This document shows positions 1 through 8,800 of a DNA stretch of 12,926 bases, in pieces. Below the pieces are notes generated by a model that saw only the letters and a program-made list of their open reading frames with translations, had not been told where the DNA came from and ran no database searches. The DNA lies in NCBI GenBank assembly GCA_964568985.1, contig CAZMSP010000061.1, forward strand, positions 1 through 12,926, written 5' to 3'. Position numbers and translations under genes: made by a program. The DNA comes from CAZBWE01 sp964568985 (GTDB lineage Bacteria > Planctomycetota > Phycisphaerae > Sedimentisphaerales > Anaerobacaceae). The number at the start of each line of letters is the position of its first letter. Positions within the stretch are counted from its first letter, which is position 1.

Positions 1-1706
1 GGCATCCAGTATTTTTCTTTTTCCGGGTCCCAGCCCTGTTGGTTATTGTTCGGGTCAAGGTATCGCAGATAATACCAGCAGCTACCGGCCCATTGAGGCA
101 TCGTGTTGGTTTCGCGTTTTGCTTTTGAGCCATCAGGCATTGTGACATTGACCCAATTATCAATATTGGCTAATGGTGATTCCCCTGTCCCGGAGGGCTT
201 GTAATCTTTTATTTCCGGCAAGGTCAAAGGCAATTCGTCTTCTGAGAGCCCTGCAACCCGGCCACCTTCAGTATGCAAAATTGGGAACGGCTCACCCCAG
301 TAACGCTGCCTGCTGAAAAGCCAGTCACGCAGCTTGTAATTTACCGCTTTTTTGCCAAGACCTCTTTCACTAAGCCAGTTTGTAATCTGCTCTTTGAATT
401 CGGCGGTTGGCAAACCGCTGAACTTCCCGCTGTTTATTGCCTTACCATCTCCCACGAAGCATAGCTTGCCCTGCCTGACAAGTTCGGCTTGTTCGGTATC
501 CGATGGTTCTACAACAGGTATAATCGGTATTGAGAATTTGGTAGCGAACTCGAAGTCGCGCTCGTCGTGGGCGGGGACAGCCATAATAGCACCGGTGCCG
601 TAACTTATCAAAACGTAATCGCTAATCCAGATTGGAATCTTATCGTTATTGACAGGATTTATTGCATAAGCACCGATAAAGACACCGGTTTTTTCTTTTG
701 CCAAGTCGGTTCTATCCAAGTCGCTTTTGCGAGCGGCTTCTTCGCGATATTTTTCTACGTTTGCCTTTTTATCGTTACTTGTAATCTTATTAACGAGCGG
801 ATGTTCGGGAGCCATTACCATATATGTCGCCCCGAATAAAGTATCAGGCCGAGTAGTAAAAACGCGGATGGTTTCATCAAAACCATCAACCTTGAAATCG
901 ACATCAGCTCCGATACTTTTTCCTATCCAGTCTGTTTGTAATTTCTTTATCGACTCCGGCCAGTCAACTTCTACCAAATCTTTCAGCAGCCGCTCAGCAT
1001 ATTTTGTTATTCGCAACATCCACTGGCGCATCGGCCGTCTTATTACCGGGTGCCCACCACGTTCACTGACCCCCCCTACTACTTCCTCATTAGCCAGAAC
1101 CGTCCCGAGTGCCGGACACCAGTTCACCATCGCCTCCGCTTCATAAGCAAGTCGATGGTTATCTATAAATTTTTGTTTGTCCTGCTCGCTCAATCCTTCC
1201 GGAGTGCGCAGCTGTTCGATTGGCATGGCTTTTTGTTCGGTTTCATCAAAGTAGCTATTAAAAAATTTCAGAAATATCCATTGTGTCCACTTATAGTAAT
1301 TCGGGTCGGTTGTATTTACTTCACGGTTCCAATCGTAGCTAAATCCCAATGCCTTGATTTGCTGGCGCATTCTATCAATATTTTTCTTTGTTGTTTGAGC
1401 GGGATGTGTGCCGGTCGAAACCGCATACTGTTCAGCCGGCAGACCGAATGCATCCCAACCCATGGGGTGCAGGACATTAAAACCCTTCATTCGTTTACAT
1501 CGAGCGATTATATCGCTTGCTGTATAGCCCTCTGGATGGCCAACATGCAGACCTTCACCGCTTGGATAAGGAAACATATCCAGCACATAGTATTTGGGCC
1601 TGGAATTATCACAGTCGTTTGCCTTGAACGTTTTGTTAATTTGCCAAAATTGCTGCCACTTCTTTTCTATTTTATTAAAATTGTAAGTGCCCTTTTTATC
1701 ACTCAT
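1..1706 (-). CDS. leuS: Leucyl-tRNA synthetase, N-terminal 568 codons (3' end outside window)
   Basis: Cytosolic class I aminoacyl-tRNA synthetase that charges tRNA-Leu. Translation from the ATG at 1706-1704 gives 568 residues, then leaves the window. The HIGH motif appears as HVGH (54-57), preceded by MFPYPSGEGL and followed by a Rossmann-fold segment with HPMGWDAFGLPAEQ. Then come the zinc-region-like NWCPALGTVLANEEV and the CP1 editing domain, with TTRPDT (284-289) and GTGAIMAVPAHDERD, where D384 matches the conserved editing aspartate. RQRYWGEPFPI (467-477) and MPQWAGSCWYYLRY mark re-entry into the catalytic core. The KMSKS loop and anticodon-binding domain lie beyond position 1, so the gene is cut by the window rather than visibly broken. 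AAGGA lies about 12 nt upstream of the ATG. It is divergent from the glycosidase operon and functionally unrelated to it. The family call is very secure. Confidence 0.98.
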   Translation of the reverse strand, partial: MSDKKGTYNFNKIEKKWQQFWQINKTFKANDCDNSRPKYYVLDMFPYPSGEGLHVGHPEGYTASDIIARCKRMKGFNVLHPMGWDAFGLPAEQYAVSTGTHPAQTTKKNIDRMRQQIKALGFSYDWNREVNTTDPNYYKWTQWIFLKFFNSYFDETEQKAMPIEQLRTPEGLSEQDKQKFIDNHRLAYEAEAMVNWCPALGTVLANEEVVGGVSERGGHPVIRRPMRQWMLRITKYAERLLKDLVEVDWPESIKKLQTDWIGKSIGADVDFKVDGFDETIRVFTTRPDTLFGATYMVMAPEHPLVNKITSNDKKANVEKYREEAARKSDLDRTDLAKEKTGVFIGAYAINPVNNDKIPIWISDYVLISYGTGAIMAVPAHDERDFEFATKFSIPIIPVVEPSDTEQAELVRQGKLCFVGDGKAINSGKFSGLPTAEFKEQITNWLSERGLGKKAVNYKLRDWLFSRQRYWGEPFPILHTEGGRVAGLSEDELPLTLPEIKDYKPSGTGESPLANIDNWVNVTMPDGSKAKRETNTMPQWAGSCWYYLRYLDPNNNQQGWDPEKEKYWM

Positions 1707-1766
1707 CTATTCTGGTTCCTTACTTGCCAATGCGTAAGTTGCACAAATTTCTTAACTTAAGATATT

Positions 1767-1772
1767 ACTATA
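1767..1772 (-). promoter_or_regulatory. Possible -10 element for leuS
   Basis: On the minus strand this reads TATAGT, one mismatch from TATAAT, about 60 nt upstream of the leuS ATG. No convincing -35 hexamer lies 16-18 nt further upstream, so this is a weak candidate based on position and AT-richness only. Confidence 0.25.
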
Positions 1773-1802
1773 CAGCAAAAATCCGAGAAAATCCACCAAA
1801 AT

Positions 1803-1820
1803 CTGTCCCTTCGGACAGGC
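1803..1820. repeat. Short intergenic hairpin, REP-like fragment
   Basis: CTGTCC (1803-1808) and GGACAG (1813-1818) form a perfect 6-bp stem around a CTTC loop. Bases 1807-1820 (CCCTTCGGACAGGC) equal the two ends of the 25-bp element at 8653-8677 with its central 11 bases missing. There is no following T-run on either strand and no gene ends here, so a terminator is unlikely. It lies upstream of the proposed plus-strand promoter. Confidence 0.5.
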
Positions 1821-1841
1821 TGCCAGAGTGACTGAAAATTC

Positions 1842-1870
1842 TTGCAGGGCTGTATACGAACCGCTATCAT
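1842..1870 (+). promoter_or_regulatory. Candidate sigma-70-type promoter for the GH130-GH2-GH2/GH29 operon
   Basis: TTGCAG (1842-1847) and TATCAT (1865-1870) are separated by exactly 17 bases. The -10 differs from consensus at one base, but the -35 matches only its TTG. Transcription would start near 1877, giving a leader of about 45 nt before the GTG at 1922. No operator palindrome is evident beside it. Confidence 0.35.
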
Positions 1871-1907
1871 AAGGGAAATTCGACTGACACTGGGAAAGTA
1901 CCCGGTT

Positions 1908-1914
1908 AAAGGAG
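1908..1914 (+). promoter_or_regulatory. Ribosome binding site that fixes the GTG start of the GH130 gene
   Basis: AAAGGAG ends 7 bases before the GTG at 1922-1924. No ATG near the N-terminus would retain the conserved SPYNPII opening of GH130 proteins, so the strong Shine-Dalgarno sequence supports the GTG start. Confidence 0.7.
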
Positions 1915-1921
1915 CTTACAG

Positions 1922-2968
1922 GTGCAAGTATTTCGTTCGCCGTACAATCCTATAATTGAGCCAAAGGATGTTAAACCCTTCAGAGACGGCTTTGAAACTA
2001 TCGGCGTTTTTAACGCAGGCGCTACTCGCTTCCAAAATGAGGTCATTTTACTTCTTCGGGTGGCGGAAAGACCGATTAGCAGGAATCCGGATATCATGCT
2101 AACTGCTGTTTATGATGCTGATAGTGGTAAGCTAATCACAAAGCAGTTTTCAAGAGATGACCCTGAAAACGATTTTTCAGACCCCAGATTAATAATAACA
2201 CCACACCAGACATATCTGACATCGATTTCACACTTGCGGCTTGCACGAAGCTCCGATGGTATCAACTTTCAGATTGCCGATGCCCCTGCTGTTGCCCCGG
2301 CAAATGATGTAGAAAGCTTTGGCATCGAAGACCCCAGGATTACTCTTATTGATGGCTTATACTATATTACTTATGTTGCGGTTTGCCCCTTCGGGGTAAC
2401 AACTTGCATGGCATCTACGAAAGATTTTAGTTCCTTTGAGCGTCACAATGTTATCTTTTGCCCCGAAAACAAAGATGTGGTGCTTTTGCCTGAAAAAGTT
2501 GGTGGCAAATATTATGCTCTGCACAGGCCGGATTCGCCTCTGTTTGGAAAACACGACATCTGGATTGCAGAATCGCCCGACCTGCATTGCTGGGGAAAGC
2601 ATCGTTATCTAATGGGGCCTCAAGCTGGCTGTTGGGACGAGTTAAAAATCGGTGCAAGTGCCGTTCCTTTCAAAATCGACCAGGGCTGGCTTGAGATTTA
2701 TCACGGTGTGGACAGAAGCAACCGTTATTGTCTTGGGGCAGTGCTACTTGATAAGGATGAGCCGTGGAAAGTTATCGCAAGGTCAGAAAAACCGGTCCTT
2801 GAACCGCAAGCCGATTATGAAGTCGAAGGCTTCTTTGGAAATGTGGTATTTAGCTGCGGGTTGCTCTATGAGGAGGATAAACTGAAGATTTATTATGGTG
2901 TCGCCGATACGGCAGTCTGCTATGCTGAGGTTGCTTTGAGAGATGTGCTTGAAAATGTTAAAATGTAG
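1922..2968 (+). CDS. GH130 family beta-mannoside phosphorylase/hydrolase
   Basis: A 348-residue protein of the five-bladed beta-propeller GH130 family, at the usual family length. Members mostly phosphorolyse beta-mannosides (mannosyl-glucose, manno-oligosaccharides, mannosyl-GlcNAc) to mannose-1-phosphate; some hydrolyse. Visible family blocks are SPYNPII (6-12), VFNAGA (29-34), LLLRVAER (43-50), GIEDPRIT (134-141) with the likely proton-donor D137, KDVVLLPEKVGGKYYALHRP (184-203), DELKIGASAVPF (239-250), GWLEIYHGV (255-263) and the closing YYGVADT. The arginines of RVAER and the His-Arg of LHRP are compatible with a phosphate site, so phosphorolysis is favoured but unproven. No signal peptide is seen, so it should act in the cytoplasm on imported oligosaccharides. 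It is first in an operon, 18 bp before the next gene. Subfamily and linkage cannot be assigned. Confidence 0.88.
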   Translation: MQVFRSPYNPIIEPKDVKPFRDGFETIGVFNAGATRFQNEVILLLRVAERPISRNPDIMLTAVYDADSGKLITKQFSRDDPENDFSDPRLIITPHQTYLTSISHLRLARSSDGINFQIADAPAVAPANDVESFGIEDPRITLIDGLYYITYVAVCPFGVTTCMASTKDFSSFERHNVIFCPENKDVVLLPEKVGGKYYALHRPDSPLFGKHDIWIAESPDLHCWGKHRYLMGPQAGCWDELKIGASAVPFKIDQGWLEIYHGVDRSNRYCLGAVLLDKDEPWKVIARSEKPVLEPQADYEVEGFFGNVVFSCGLLYEEDKLKIYYGVADTAVCYAEVALRDVLENVKM

Positions 2969-2986
2969 AGCGAGGAGCACATAAAT

Positions 2987-5851
2987 ATGGTTTGCAGAAT
3001 AATCACAAAAACTTCAAGGAAAATTTCGAATAACATATCATCAAAGTTTGCGTTGGCTGTAGTAACTGTTTTTTTATCCCTCCAGGCCATGCCAGCACCC
3101 GCTCAAGGCGAATTTGTTACCTTGGCGGGTCAATGGCGCTTCCTCATGAGCAATGCAGGAGCCGATGCCAATCAGCAAACGCTGCCAGAGCTGAAATTTA
3201 CCGACACAATTTTGCTGCCCGGAACCACAGACGAAAACCACAAGGGAACACGCAATGAAGCGAGTGAAAAAGACCGGCTGACCAGACTCTATCCGTATTC
3301 CGGAGCGGCCTGGTATCAGAGGGACATCAATGTACCACCTGCGTGGACAGGCAAACGTATCGTTTTGTTTCTGGAACGGACCAAAAATAGCCAGCTGTGG
3401 GTGGACAGCAATGACCTCGGCCGGCAAAACTCGCTTGTTGCCCCGCACATCTATAGTATAGGCCCTCTATCGCCCGGCCAGCATCAACTAACTTTGCAAA
3501 TCGACAATTCAAAATACCCTCCCATTGGAGATTCACACCAGATTAGCGACCAGACACAGACTAACTGGAACGGTATAATCGGGAAAATCGGACTGTCTAT
3601 AACCGACCCTGTCTATATCGAAGATGTCCAGGTCTATCCTGATATCACCGCTAACAAAATCCGCGTCCGCATTGAAATCGGCAATATAACCAATCGTCCC
3701 GCCAAAGGTACAATAAACTTAAAAGTCGCCACAGAAAAGGATGCAGGCACCCAAGGCGAGCCATCTTCAATCCCTTTTGAAACGTCAGGACAATCAACTG
3801 TTGTAGAAGCTGACTATGCTCTGGGTAAAACTGTTCAATATTGGAGTGAGTTTACTCCTATCCTTTATAAGCTCTCGGTTTCCCTTCGGGCTTCGCTCGC
3901 AGACAGCGAGCTTCGCGACCGCCGCGTGGTTACATTCGGCCTTCGCGATTTTTCCGGCTCAGGGACCCAGTTCAAAATCAATGGGAAGGCCACCTTTCTT
4001 CGTGGTAAGCATGATGCCTGTGTCTTCCCGCTCACCGGTTATCCACCAATGGCTGTTGATGGCTGGCTTGATGTCTTTAAAATCGCACAATCCTACGGCA
4101 TAAACCATTACCGCTTCCATAGCTGGTGCCCACCTGAAGCCGCCTTCGAGGCCGCCGACCGGCTGGGTATCTATTTACAGCCCGAGCTGCCTAACTGGGC
4201 CGCTTTCGGCAGCCCCGAACACGACGACTTCTGCCGCGCAGAGGGCGAACGAATCCTCCGATACTTTGGCAATCACCCGTCTTTCGTAATGTTTGCACTC
4301 GGAAACGAGTTGGCTGGAGAACAGGCACAGATGGCAACCTTCATCAAACACTTCCGCTCTTTTGACTCACGCCATCTTTACGCTCAGGGCTCGAACAACT
4401 GGTTTGGCGAACCCGACCCCTGCGATGACTTCTGGGTATCCTGGCATATCCAATGGCAGAAAAGAATCCGCGGTTCTTATGCTTCCGTCGACACACCCCT
4501 CGGACATGTCCAGACAGGCCCTGCCTCGACGCTCAAAGACTATACCCGTGAGATACAAGGTGTTAAGGTTCCATTTATTTCCCACGAAATCGGCGAATAC
4601 CAGTTTGCCCCTGACCTTCGCGAAATCGCCAAGTACACCGGCGTCGTTCGAGCGCGTAACTTAGAGGCCTTCCGTGACCGCCTTGAACGCAATGGTATGC
4701 TCGACCAGGCCCACGATTTCTTCCGTGCCGTTGGCCCGCTGTCCGTGCTTTGCTATCGTGAGGACATCGAGGCGGCTCTGCGGACGCGCGGCTTTGGCGG
4801 CTTCCAGCTGCTTGACCTGCAGGACTTCCCCGGCCAGGGCACCGCTCTCGTTGGTATCCTCAACGCATTTATGCAATCCAAAGGATTTATCGAACCGGCT
4901 AAGTGGCGTGAATTCTGCTGCGAGACTGTCCCGCTTGTGCGTATGAGCAAGTACACCTGGACAAACAGCGAAACCTTTGCCGCCAAAGCTGAAGTTGCAC
5001 ACTATGGCCCGTCCGACCTCAAAGATGCTGTTGCCGTCTGGACTCTGCGCGACTGTAAAGGACAAACCCTGACATCAGGCCGCCTGCCTGTAAAAAACAT
5101 CCCGCAGGGTTCCGTTACTTCCCTCGGTGACATTAACATCCCCCTGAAAGATTACGCCACACCGACTAAGTTGACTCTTCAACTTGCACTCAATGGCACG
5201 AGTTTCACGAATTCCTATCATTTATGGGTATACCCTGACAAAGTCGATACAGAACCCGGCAGCGTAATTATCAGCCGAGCATTGGACGATGCCACGCGCG
5301 TTGCGCTTGCATCCGGCGAAAGCGTCCTGCTCCTGCCTGAGCTGACTAAGCTCAAAAACAGCGTACAGGGAATCTTTGCGCCCGATTTCTGGAATTACGG
5401 TATGTTCCGTCGCCTGGCCGAGGAGAGGAATATGCCTGTCGCCCCGGGAACGTTAGGTATGCTGTGCGACCCGAATCATCCGGCGCTGAGAAGTTTCCCA
5501 TCGGAATTCCACAGCAACTGGCAATGGTTCAACCTGCTCCAAAACTCCCGGTCGATAATCCTCGACTCGATGCCCACCGGATACCGGCCGCTCATCCAGG
5601 TCATCGACAACTACGAGCGGGCGCATAAACTTGCAGCAGCTTTCGAAGTGAAGGTCGAACTCGGCAAATTGTTGGTTTGTTCGATAGACCTGCCTGGACA
5701 ACAAGACAAGCCGGAAGCCCGGCAGCTGTTGCACAGCTTGCTAAAGTATATGAACTCTGAGCAGTTTGTTCCGGCTGTGGCGGTGGACGCTGCAGTTGTT
5801 GAGCGCATTGTTTTCAGTAACTCAGTTGAAATGGATTACAAAGGCAAGTAA
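2987..5851 (+). CDS. Exported glycoside hydrolase family 2 protein
   Basis: A 954-residue protein. GAGGAG (2972-2977) precedes the ATG by 9 bases. Residues 1-40 form a signal peptide: a basic N-terminus with several Lys/Arg, a hydrophobic stretch at 21-33, and an APAQ cleavage region. Next come a GH2 jelly-roll sugar-binding domain (about 45-205), an Ig-like domain (about 208-318, ending VVTFGLRDF) and a TIM barrel (about 328-635). FALGNEL contains the expected acid/base E441. SHEIGEYQ (532-539) holds the likely nucleophile E534, with E537 as alternative. HYRFHSWCPPEAAFEAADRLG is the typical barrel strand. The last 200 residues look like an alpha/beta accessory domain of the glutamine-amidotransferase-like type seen in this GH2 group, but I recognise it only loosely. 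GH2 covers beta-galactosidases, beta-glucuronidases, beta-mannosidases and others; I cannot choose from sequence. A repeat-like palindrome lies within the Ig-like domain (3883-3916). Confidence 0.88.
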   Translation: MVCRIITKTSRKISNNISSKFALAVVTVFLSLQAMPAPAQGEFVTLAGQWRFLMSNAGADANQQTLPELKFTDTILLPGTTDENHKGTRNEASEKDRLTRLYPYSGAAWYQRDINVPPAWTGKRIVLFLERTKNSQLWVDSNDLGRQNSLVAPHIYSIGPLSPGQHQLTLQIDNSKYPPIGDSHQISDQTQTNWNGIIGKIGLSITDPVYIEDVQVYPDITANKIRVRIEIGNITNRPAKGTINLKVATEKDAGTQGEPSSIPFETSGQSTVVEADYALGKTVQYWSEFTPILYKLSVSLRASLADSELRDRRVVTFGLRDFSGSGTQFKINGKATFLRGKHDACVFPLTGYPPMAVDGWLDVFKIAQSYGINHYRFHSWCPPEAAFEAADRLGIYLQPELPNWAAFGSPEHDDFCRAEGERILRYFGNHPSFVMFALGNELAGEQAQMATFIKHFRSFDSRHLYAQGSNNWFGEPDPCDDFWVSWHIQWQKRIRGSYASVDTPLGHVQTGPASTLKDYTREIQGVKVPFISHEIGEYQFAPDLREIAKYTGVVRARNLEAFRDRLERNGMLDQAHDFFRAVGPLSVLCYREDIEAALRTRGFGGFQLLDLQDFPGQGTALVGILNAFMQSKGFIEPAKWREFCCETVPLVRMSKYTWTNSETFAAKAEVAHYGPSDLKDAVAVWTLRDCKGQTLTSGRLPVKNIPQGSVTSLGDINIPLKDYATPTKLTLQLALNGTSFTNSYHLWVYPDKVDTEPGSVIISRALDDATRVALASGESVLLLPELTKLKNSVQGIFAPDFWNYGMFRRLAEERNMPVAPGTLGMLCDPNHPALRSFPSEFHSNWQWFNLLQNSRSIILDSMPTGYRPLIQVIDNYERAHKLAAAFEVKVELGKLLVCSIDLPGQQDKPEARQLLHSLLKYMNSEQFVPAVAVDAAVVERIVFSNSVEMDYKGK
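3883..3916. repeat. Palindromic insertion-like segment inside the GH2 gene
   Basis: GCTCGC (3895-3900) and GCGAGC (3906-3911) form a perfect 6-bp stem with loop AGACA. CTTCGC occurs as a direct repeat at 3891-3896 and 3911-3916. The segment starts with CCTTCGGG and is translated as the Arg/Ser/Leu-rich stretch SLRASLADSELRDRR. It sits where GH2 proteins usually have a short variable loop before the DxR-x-V-x-FGxR strand. Its composition differs from the flanks, suggesting an in-frame palindromic element rather than ordinary divergence. Confidence 0.45.
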
Positions 5852-5874
5852 GAATTATCATATGATTTATTTCT

Positions 5875-5880
5875 GGAGGT
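5875..5880 (+). promoter_or_regulatory. Ribosome binding site of the GH2-GH29 fusion gene
   Basis: GGAGGT ends 7 bases before the ATG at 5888, near-ideal spacing in a 36-bp intergenic gap. A second in-frame ATG at codon 7 lacks such a site. Both starts would leave the lipoprotein signal intact. Confidence 0.75.
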
Positions 5881-5887
5881 AATTGAG

Positions 5888-8800
5888 ATGTGGAAGATTT
5901 TCAGGATGAATAAAACAGCAGTCGTGCAGTTAGCGATGATGCTGATGCTTGTTTCGTCTTGCGAACCGGTGAAGAGGACCAAGCCAATTTTACCCGAAGC
6001 GCTTACCGGACGGCAGATGGTTAATTTCAACTGCAATTGGAAATTCGCCAAAGGAGGGCATCCAGGAGCCGAGACGCCGAACTTCGACGATTCGCAGTTC
6101 AAAGCAGTGCGTCTGCCACACGACTGGGCGATTTCAGGGCCATTTAACCCCAGAGAAGATGGCTATGCCGGAAAGCTGCCCTGGAAAGGCGTGGGATGGT
6201 ATCGAAAAACGTTCACGCTCGACAAGGCAAATAAAGGCCGGCGGGTTTACTTCGATTTCGATGGTGTAATGGCATTTCCGAAGGTCTACATTAACGGCAA
6301 GTTAGCAGGCGAGTGGGATTACGGCTATATGTCATTCCGCATAGATGCCACGGAGTATGTGAAGTTTGGCGGTGATAATGTGATTGCTGTACGGGTTGAC
6401 ACTACCCGCCACGGCACTCGGTGGTATCCCGGCGCGGGAATTTATCGCAAGGTAACAATGACTATCTGCGAGCCGGTGCACGTTGCGCACTGGGGTACGT
6501 ATGTAACCACGCCTGAGGTCGGCAATGACTCGGCGACGGTTCGTGTGCAAACGACTATCGAAAATCACCTCAAAAAGGATTCAAAAGTTGCAGTTGAAGT
6601 TGTATTGTTTGACCCCGACGGCAGGCAGGGAGCAACGGGCGAGAGAAACGACACTATTCTGGCTAATAGCTCACAAGAGGTTGACCAGTCGCTTGTAGTT
6701 ACCGAACCTCAGCGATGGGACATTAGAAGTCCGAAGCTGTACACCGCCAAAACAATTGTCCACAGGGGCGATAAGATTGTGGATATAGACATCAGCACCT
6801 TTGGCATCCGCACGTTCAAATTTACCGCTGACGATGGATTTTATCTCAACGGCCGGAGGGTGCAGCTCTACGGTGTGAACCTGCACCACGACCAGGGTCC
6901 TCTCGGAGCGGCATTTTATACAAGGGCCATGGAGCGGAAGTTGGAAATCATGCGCGATATGGGCGTCAATGCCATCCGTACGAGCCATAATCCGCCGGCG
7001 CCGGAACTGCTTGATTTGTGCGACCGGATGGGATTCGTCGTTTGGGACGAGTGTTTTGACAAATGGGATGCAACGGCTGACCGTATCAGGGGTAAGCCGC
7101 CGTTGGAAGAACACGGCGAAAAACAGCTTCGAAACCTTGTTATGCGCGACCGCAATCACGCTTGTGTCGTTATCTGGTCTATCGGCAATGAGATAGGAAA
7201 CCAGCCCAGAAACAGGCAAGGCAAGTCACCGGAACGCGTGAAGTTTATGAGTGATTTTGTACGTAAATACGACCCGACGAGACCGGTCGGTATGGCCTGT
7301 AATATCCCCGAATCGGTGGACCAATCTATTCTCGATGCCCTGGACCTGACCGGCTGGAATTACGGCCGAAGATATGCTCGGTACAGAGAACGCTATCCCG
7401 ACAGGCCCATCATCTACGCCGAGTCGGCCTCGGCCCTGAGCACGCGAGGCTTCTACGAACTGCCCCTGCCGACAACGAAGATCCAGTATTCGAAGCAAAT
7501 CCAGGTGGATTCTTACGACCTTAATGCGGCGCCGTGGTCGGATATTGCCGATTCTGAGTTTCAACTAATGGAGAATGATAGCTTTGTGGCTGGCGAGTTT
7601 GTGTGGACGGGATTTGATTACCTTGGTGAGCCGACGCCTTTTTCACACGAGGCACGAAGCTCATACTTCGGCATTGTGGACCTCTGCGGCATCCCCAAAG
7701 ACCGGTTCTATTTATATCGCAGCTACTGGCGGCCGGACACCGCAACCGTGCACATCCTTCCACACTGGAACTGGCCCGGCCGAATTGGTAAGAACGTTCC
7801 TGTTTTTGTCTATACTAATGGAGATTCGGCCGAGTTGTTCCTGAATGGAAAATCACTCGGCCGTCGAACAAAGGGTGTCCAGCCAGAAAAGCCGGTCAAT
7901 TTTGCGCAAGGTAAATCTGCCACAGCCAGTTCCATTCAATCAAACAAAGAGCTTATCGCTGAGAATGCTACTGATGCCGATAGTGCCACGCGCTGGTGCG
8001 CTGCGGATGGTGCTGCCGAGCAATGGTGGCAGGTTGACCTGGGTGAAGTTCAACCGGTACGCTATCTGGGTATTGATTTTGAAAGCGAAGAAAAGAACTA
8101 CGGCTATGAAATTAAAGTTTCGAACGATACATCAAACTGGCAAACTGTCGCGACCAAAAATACAAGCGTGCTCCCGATGTGGGGTGGTTCGAGACGGTCA
8201 TTCCACGAAGTGGATACCCAGGCAAGATACGTACGTATCGAATTTACAGAGTTGCAGCAAGGTGCCTGGGCCAGTATTCGGGAGTTTGGCGTTTACCCGG
8301 AGAAAGTTGAATCAGACTACTATGCAGTCACCTACAAGTATCGCCTGCGCTGGAATGAAGTGGTATATGAACCGGGCGAGTTGAAAGCAGTCGCTTACAA
8401 GGATGGCAAAGAAATAGGCCAGGCAGTTATGCGTACGGCGGATAAGCCATCGAAGATTCAGCTGACGCCTGACAGGACGAAACTTTCCGCTTCCGGCGAA
8501 GACCTGTGCTATATCCTGATTGAGGCACTCGACGAGAAAAGGACGCTTTGTCCTCTGGCGGATAATCTGATTCGCTTCAAAGTTGATGGCCCGGCTGAGA
8601 TAGCTGGTGTCGGCAATGGCAATCCTCTTTCGCTTGAGCCATTTCAGGCAGACCCTTCGACTGGGCTCAGGACAGGCAGCCGCAAGCTGTTCCACGGCAA
8701 GGCGATGCTGATTCTGCGAACGATGGAAGGGCAAGGCGGCCAGGTACGCGTGACCGCTGAAAGTGATGGTCTGACTTCAGCAGAGGTTACTGTGCAGTGC

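Noticed and set aside
1050..1760. Plus-strand open frame of 236 codons
   Set aside because: It is antisense to leuS, whose translation is strongly conserved throughout; it has no recognisable domain.
1803..1818. Hairpin as a Rho-independent terminator
   Set aside because: No T-run follows on either strand, and both flanking genes start rather than end at this intergenic region.
6671..7219. Minus-strand open frame of 182 codons
   Set aside because: It is antisense to the GH2 catalytic barrel, with no recognisable domain or start signal.
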